NCBI GenBank assembly: GCA_964540755.1
Contig: CAZIOB010000012.1
Span: 1 to 18,157, forward strand
Length of the DNA: 18,157 nucleotides
Direction: 5' to 3'
DNA from: JAAYJR01 sp964540755
GTDB lineage: Bacteria; Bacteroidota; Bacteroidia; Bacteroidales; Prolixibacteraceae
Shown here: one piece after another, positions 14,448 through 18,157 of the stretch
How the letters are laid out: each line of letters begins with the position of its first letter
How positions within the stretch are numbered: position 1 is the stretch's first letter
Notes under the pieces: model-generated
The model's database searches: none
Told to the model about the DNA's origin: nothing
The model's input: the letters and a program-made list of their open reading frames with translations, nothing else
Translations under genes and position numbers: made by a program

Positions 14448-15877
14448 AATGTTATTTTATTTACACTTCTGTAATAAAAAATAAAGGAAACTAATGCCAG
14501 AATAGTGATAATTGCACCTGCAATATATGATATTCTGTCAGATAACCCAAATCCCTCCGGTGCAATAAACAGGTAAGAAGAAACGACCATTGTCATGAAA
14601 AGGGCGGGAATCAGGGTAATCCAGTAATTCTTTTTGTTATTTACAAGAAAGACGGTGATTGTCCACAGGACAACAGCAGCCAGGGTTTGATTGGACCAGG
14701 CAAAATAACGCCAGATTATACTAAAATCGATCTGGGTAAGAAAGAAACCAAAAGCAAACAGCGGAATGCTTATAAGCAACCTGTTTTTAACCGGCCCTTG
14801 TTTCAGGTTCAGAAAGTCGGCCACTATAAGACGGGCGCTGCGAAAAGCTGTGTCACCTGTAGTGATAGGAGCCGCAACTACACCAAGAATGGCAAGCAGA
14901 GCTCCAAATTTGCCCATAAGGGTATTTGCTATCTCATTAACTATCCATGCCGCATTTCCCTGTTGTTCATTCATTATCACATTAAGTTCACGAATACCGC
15001 CAAAAAAACTCATGCTTATAGTTGCCCAAATCATAGCAACTATAGCTTCAGAGATCATTGAGCCATAAAACACCCTTCTTCCCAATTTTTCATTTGTTAT
15101 GCAACGGGCCATCAAGGGCGACTGTGTGGAATGAAATCCTGAAACTGCACCGCAGGCAATAGTTATGAACATCATAGGAAAAACAGGAAATTTTTCCGGT
15201 TCACTGTGAAAATTTTTAAAATTTTCAAAAGTCAGCTCCGGAACATGATAGCCTTTTACAAACAGCGCAACAATGAGTCCGACAGCCATAAACAGCAAAG
15301 CAAACCCGAAAACAGGATATACCCTTCCGATAAGTTTATTTATAGGAAGTAAAGTCGAGAGGACATAATACAAAAATACTACCCATACCCAGAAAGTCAT
15401 TGTAGCATAAGCAGGTGTTAATCCTGCCAGTATCTTTGCCGGTCCCATAATAAAAACTGCGCCTACAATTACCATAAGAAATACTGTAAATCCGCGCATA
15501 AACTGCTTGGTAGCTTTACCCATATAAATGCCCACCAGCTCGGTAATGCTGAGTCCATTATGCTTTATCGACAGCATTCCTGAAAAATAGTCATGAACAG
15601 CGCCGGCAAATACCGATCCCAAAACGATCCAGAGATATGCAACCGGTCCCCACATTGCACCGGCAACCGCCCCGAAAATAGGTCCGAGCCCGGCTATATT
15701 CAAAAACTGGATCAGGAAAACTTTCCACGAGGGCATGGGAATATAATCAACATCATCCTCCATGGTTATTGCAGGAGTTTTGCGTGAAGGATCAGCGCCG
15801 AAAACCCTTTCAACAAACTTGGAATAAAAAAAGTAACCCCCTAAAAGTATGAGAAATGAAATCAGCAGAGTAATCAT
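14444..15877 (-). CDS. cstA: Carbon starvation protein CstA family transporter, short form
   Basis: A 477-residue multi-pass membrane protein, with about 12 segments. Family hallmarks are NIAGLGPIFGAVAGAMWGP (60-78), HDYFSG (95-100), GFHSTQSPLMARC (247-259), GDTAFRSAR (341-349) and YFAWSNQTLA (391-400). The E. coli relatives CstA and BtsT (about 700 residues) take up peptides or pyruvate in starved cells; the short form seen here is common in Bacteroidota. The cargo cannot be read from the sequence. Its TGA overlaps the ATG of the double-FAD gene (ATGA), so the two form an operon. The start ATG is 352 bases from the divergent Gfo gene. TATCTTTA (15903-15896 on this strand), 18 bases before the start, is one base off a -7 box. 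Confidence 0.93.
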   Translation of the reverse strand: MITLLISFLILLGGYFFYSKFVERVFGADPSRKTPAITMEDDVDYIPMPSWKVFLIQFLNIAGLGPIFGAVAGAMWGPVAYLWIVLGSVFAGAVHDYFSGMLSIKHNGLSITELVGIYMGKATKQFMRGFTVFLMVIVGAVFIMGPAKILAGLTPAYATMTFWVWVVFLYYVLSTLLPINKLIGRVYPVFGFALLFMAVGLIVALFVKGYHVPELTFENFKNFHSEPEKFPVFPMMFITIACGAVSGFHSTQSPLMARCITNEKLGRRVFYGSMISEAIVAMIWATISMSFFGGIRELNVIMNEQQGNAAWIVNEIANTLMGKFGALLAILGVVAAPITTGDTAFRSARLIVADFLNLKQGPVKNRLLISIPLFAFGFFLTQIDFSIIWRYFAWSNQTLAAVVLWTITVFLVNNKKNYWITLIPALFMTMVVSSYLFIAPEGFGLSDRISYIAGAIITILALVSFIFYYRSVNKITL

Positions 15878-16229
15878 AAGTCAGTTTTTGGAATCTAAAG
15901 ATAATATGTATTTTATAAATTACAGAATTACATCAATATTATTTTATGAACCTGAATGTTGATTTAAAAGTTTTTTTAGGACGGAAAATACAGAGTTAAA
16001 GCAGGAGAGCTGCCAGATAACATTAAAGCCTTTACGGAACTTGATGCAAAGGAAGGTGAAATACATTCCTGATACCATTATTTGTATTCATTTTTTCATT
16101 CAGCAAAATTTTTACTTTTAGTAATATTGTGCTGCATAATCAACGATTATTTTCTAAAATAAATTCAATTTTTTAAAATAAACTCTTTATATTGGACTAT
16201 AATTGAAACATTCAATAACATAAAAAATC
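15878..16229. other. Divergent intergenic region between cstA and the Gfo/Idh/MocA gene
   Basis: A 352-base AT-rich region. It must hold promoters in both directions. The only candidate I see for cstA is a one-mismatch -7 box at 15896-15903. For the Gfo gene, TATATTGG (16188-16195) is also one mismatch off and has no -33 partner. The middle carries a coding-like fragment (15980-16072). No tRNA, hairpin with T-run, or riboswitch was recognised. Confidence 0.6.
15980..16072 (+). pseudogene. Coding-like 30-codon fragment without a start
   Basis: From 15980 to the TGA at 16070-16072 one frame reads DGKYRVKAGELPDNIKAFTE and then LDAKEGEIHS. The composition looks like a soluble globular protein, and the stretch has more G and C than the AT-rich flanks. 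There is no start codon, and a TAG at 15977-15979 lies directly upstream in frame. The likely reading is the C-terminal relic of a deleted gene. I do not recognise the family, and a second frame is also open over this stretch, so chance is not excluded. Confidence 0.3.
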
Positions 16230-17522
16230 ATGAAACTAAAAATTAATCGCCGTAAATTTGTAAAGAATTCATTTATAGGATTAATGGGAGCTCCTTTATT
16301 ATTCAACAGGGGGTGGAATATTGCACCGAGTGATAAAATAAGAGTTGCTCACATTGGGGTAGGGGGAATGGGAACTTCTCATATAAAGTGGTTCTCAGAA
16401 TTCCCTGATGTAGAAACAGTGGCGTTGTGCGATGTGGATCAGGTAAGGTTGGCGGAAGCCCGTAAAAAACTTTCCGGTTTTAATCCGAATGCAAAACCGG
16501 ATGTTTATACCGATTTCCGGCATGTTATTGACAGACAGGATATTGATGTAGTTACCTGTGCCACTCCCGATCACTGGCATGCTCTGGTTGCCATTATGGC
16601 TTTCGAATCGGGAAAAGATGTTTACGGCGAAAAACCACTTTCTTATTCTATGAAAGAAGGAGTAGTGATGAAAAAAGCCCTTGAGTATCATAAACGCATT
16701 TTTCAACTGGGAACGCAGATCCACGCAGGAGAAAACTACCATCGTGTTGTAGAAATTATTCAATCGGGGGTATTAGGGAATATACATACGGTACGATTGT
16801 GGAAAACAGGGGGGTCACCCGGACTTGGATTTCCGCCCGATGAAGTTCCTCCAAAAACTCTTGATTGGCTGATGTGGCTTGGGCCTGCACCATACTCAAA
16901 CTATACTTCTGTGCGATGTCACCGTACTTTCCGTCACTTTTATGATTATTCCGGTGGTGTTTTTGCTGACTTTTGGTGCCATATTGCCGACATAATGTTT
17001 ATGTCGGTTCATCCTAAAGGACTTTATAGCATTGATGCACGCGGTGAAATTCCTTACGACGGTATAGCCGATACGCCAAAATGGATAGAAGTAGATTTTA
17101 AATTCAAAGGACTGGATGTTTTCTGGACAACCGATCCACCGGAAGTCCCCGGCGCTGACAAAATGCATATCGGGGCTCATTTTGAAGGAGAACACGGGAC
17201 ATTAACATGTGATTATAATAACCGGATTATTTCTATTGGAAAAGAAACAACCGATGATATTGAAGATATCCCCAAAACACTCACCCGGTCTCCCGGACAT
17301 CAGCGCAATTTCCTGGATTCTGTTAAAACAAGGAATCAACCTGAAAGTAATCTCAAATATGTGCGTGAAATGACTCTTCCAATGCATCTTGCATCAATTT
17401 CTTTCAGGCTGAAACGAAAATTGACATGGGACAGTCAAAAAGAACAATTTGTGAATGATCCTGCGGCAAACTTTCTGTTATCAAGAGAATACAGGGATCC
17501 CTGGTCACTTCCTACTTATTAG
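16230..17522 (+). CDS. Gfo/Idh/MocA-family oxidoreductase, Tat-exported
   Basis: A 430-residue NAD(P)-dependent oxidoreductase of the glucose-fructose oxidoreductase family. The N terminus MKLKINRRKFVKNSFIG has a twin-arginine signal (R7-R8), so the enzyme is likely exported with its nucleotide bound. The Rossmann domain (about 36-160) has GVGGMG (43-48), and the acidic end of beta-2 is in CDVD (67-70). The catalytic lysine K135 sits in EKPLS. The C-terminal substrate domain (about 165-395) has H251 in DFWCHIADI, a position that is catalytic in the family. Relatives oxidise or reduce sugars, often at C3 of glycosides. The DUF1080 gene 185 bases downstream supports a keto-sugar role (inference). 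The substrate is unknown. Confidence 0.9.
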   Translation: MKLKINRRKFVKNSFIGLMGAPLLFNRGWNIAPSDKIRVAHIGVGGMGTSHIKWFSEFPDVETVALCDVDQVRLAEARKKLSGFNPNAKPDVYTDFRHVIDRQDIDVVTCATPDHWHALVAIMAFESGKDVYGEKPLSYSMKEGVVMKKALEYHKRIFQLGTQIHAGENYHRVVEIIQSGVLGNIHTVRLWKTGGSPGLGFPPDEVPPKTLDWLMWLGPAPYSNYTSVRCHRTFRHFYDYSGGVFADFWCHIADIMFMSVHPKGLYSIDARGEIPYDGIADTPKWIEVDFKFKGLDVFWTTDPPEVPGADKMHIGAHFEGEHGTLTCDYNNRIISIGKETTDDIEDIPKTLTRSPGHQRNFLDSVKTRNQPESNLKYVREMTLPMHLASISFRLKRKLTWDSQKEQFVNDPAANFLLSREYRDPWSLPTY

Positions 17523-17571
17523 TATATAAAGAATAAACGGTTGAAAATATTAAATATATAAAAGAATGAAA

Positions 17572-17619
17572 CCCCCATGAGGGTGGAGTTAAATTTTAAT
17601 GTTGCCCTCACAAAAGGGG
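17572..17619. repeat. Nested inverted repeat between the Gfo and DUF1080 genes
   Basis: CCCC (17572-17575) can pair with GGGG (17616-17619), and GAGGG (17579-17583) with CCCTC (17605-17609). The centre holds the near-palindrome TTAAATTTTAA. No T-run follows. It may be an mRNA processing or stability element between the two genes, or a relic of a small dispersed repeat. The flanking DNA (17523-17707) is otherwise featureless. Confidence 0.4.
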
Positions 17620-17707
17620 AAAAATAAGGGTAGAATGATTTGAAAATTTAAAAAACCTTGACTGATTAACAAATTGATTTATAAACATTTAATTTAATTA
17701 TATTTTG

Positions 17708-18157
17708 ATGAAACGAATATTTATATTTTTCATTTCTATTGTGACTTTCTTATCCGGTTTTACACAGGATAAAAACCATTTTAGTCCTTTATTTAACGGG
17801 AATGATCTTTGCAACTGGATAACGTTGAAAGGGACACCTGCTTTTAATGTAACTGATGGCGTCATCGTAACTACTTGCCATAATGGGAGTGACCTTTTTA
17901 CTCAAAATGATTTCGGGAACTTTATTTTTAAATTTGAATATCTTTTATCAGAGGTGGGTAATAGCGGAGTGTTCATCCGTTGCGACCCGGATAGAAGATC
18001 GGAAACAGGCTTTGAAGTGCAACTTCTGGCTCCATGGACTCCCTACAGGGATGATCTCCACTGTACAGCATCGATTTATGGCCATGTAGCAGTGAGTAAC
18101 CGGCCTGATGAAACAACCGGGATATGGCATGCAATGGAAATTAAATGCGACCGGAAA
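17708..18157 (+). CDS. Secreted DUF1080 (3-keto-disaccharide hydrolase-type) protein, 3' end cut by window
   Basis: An open frame of 150 codons runs from ATG 17708 to the window edge. MKRIFIFFISIVTFLSGFTQ is a signal peptide, cleaved near residue 19-20, so the product is periplasmic or outside. The rest matches the concanavalin-like DUF1080 fold (PF06439): FSPLFNGNDLCNWI (25-38), GNSGVFIR (84-91), GFEVQLL (101-107), and TASIYGHVAVSNRPD (120-134) followed by GIWHAMEI. Members of this family act on 3-keto-glycosides made by oxidoreductases such as the Gfo/Idh/MocA enzyme just upstream. Typical members are about 200-270 residues, so roughly the last third to half is outside the window. Confidence 0.9.
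   Translation, partial: MKRIFIFFISIVTFLSGFTQDKNHFSPLFNGNDLCNWITLKGTPAFNVTDGVIVTTCHNGSDLFTQNDFGNFIFKFEYLLSEVGNSGVFIRCDPDRRSETGFEVQLLAPWTPYRDDLHCTASIYGHVAVSNRPDETTGIWHAMEIKCDRK

Noticed and set aside
14687..15068. Two overlapping plus-strand open frames of 124 and 100 codons
   Set aside because: Both are antisense to conserved CstA motifs and show no recognisable domain.
17883..18089. 68-codon plus-strand open frame near the right edge
   Set aside because: It is out of frame with the DUF1080 reading frame, which covers it fully and has clear family motifs.

Overview
The window looks like chromosomal DNA from a member of the Bacteroidota, probably Bacteroidales or Marinilabiliales (inference). 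The DNA is AT-rich and the starts I checked lack a Shine-Dalgarno sequence. Several genes and both tRNAs are preceded by the Bacteroidota -7 box TAnnTTTG. The gene content also fits: HU / 30-residue basic protein / RNase G order, a futalosine-pathway MqnA, a long NfeD, a short-form CstA, and Tat-exported Gfo/Idh/MocA and FAD enzymes beside a DUF1080 gene.

Layout. 1-2300 (+): a divergent HU protein, a 30-aa very basic ribosomal-type protein absent from usual ORF calls, and ribonuclease G/E (GTG start). Between the last two lies a 139-base leader that folds into nested helices. 2259-2486 holds a hairpin and decayed direct repeats. 2576-4525 (+): full-length DsbD. 4621-4893 (-): canonical HU with its own intrinsic terminator. 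5100-5641 (+): tRNA-Ser(UGA) and tRNA-Trp(CCA), each with a promoter and a terminator. 5708-8953 (-): an MsbA-type ABC exporter and purB. 9099-11290 (+): mqnA and a long-form nfeD, divergent from purB.

11388-15877 (-): cstA and a 1019-aa Tat-exported protein with two complete FAD-oxidoreductase domains and a helical C-terminal part, joined by an ATGA overlap. 15878-16229 is non-coding and carries a coding-like fragment. 16230 to the end (+): a Tat-exported Gfo/Idh/MocA oxidoreductase and the first 150 codons of a secreted DUF1080 (3-keto-disaccharide hydrolase-type) protein.

How they work together. The left two thirds is housekeeping: nucleoid, RNA decay, thiol transfer to the periplasm, tRNAs, lipid export, purine synthesis and menaquinone synthesis. 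The right third looks like an accessory catabolic locus. It has envelope redox enzymes, a keto-sugar-type hydrolase and a CstA uptake protein that may import a small product. The most unusual points are the structured rng leader, the double-FAD protein coupled to CstA, and the coding-like relic between cstA and the Gfo gene.
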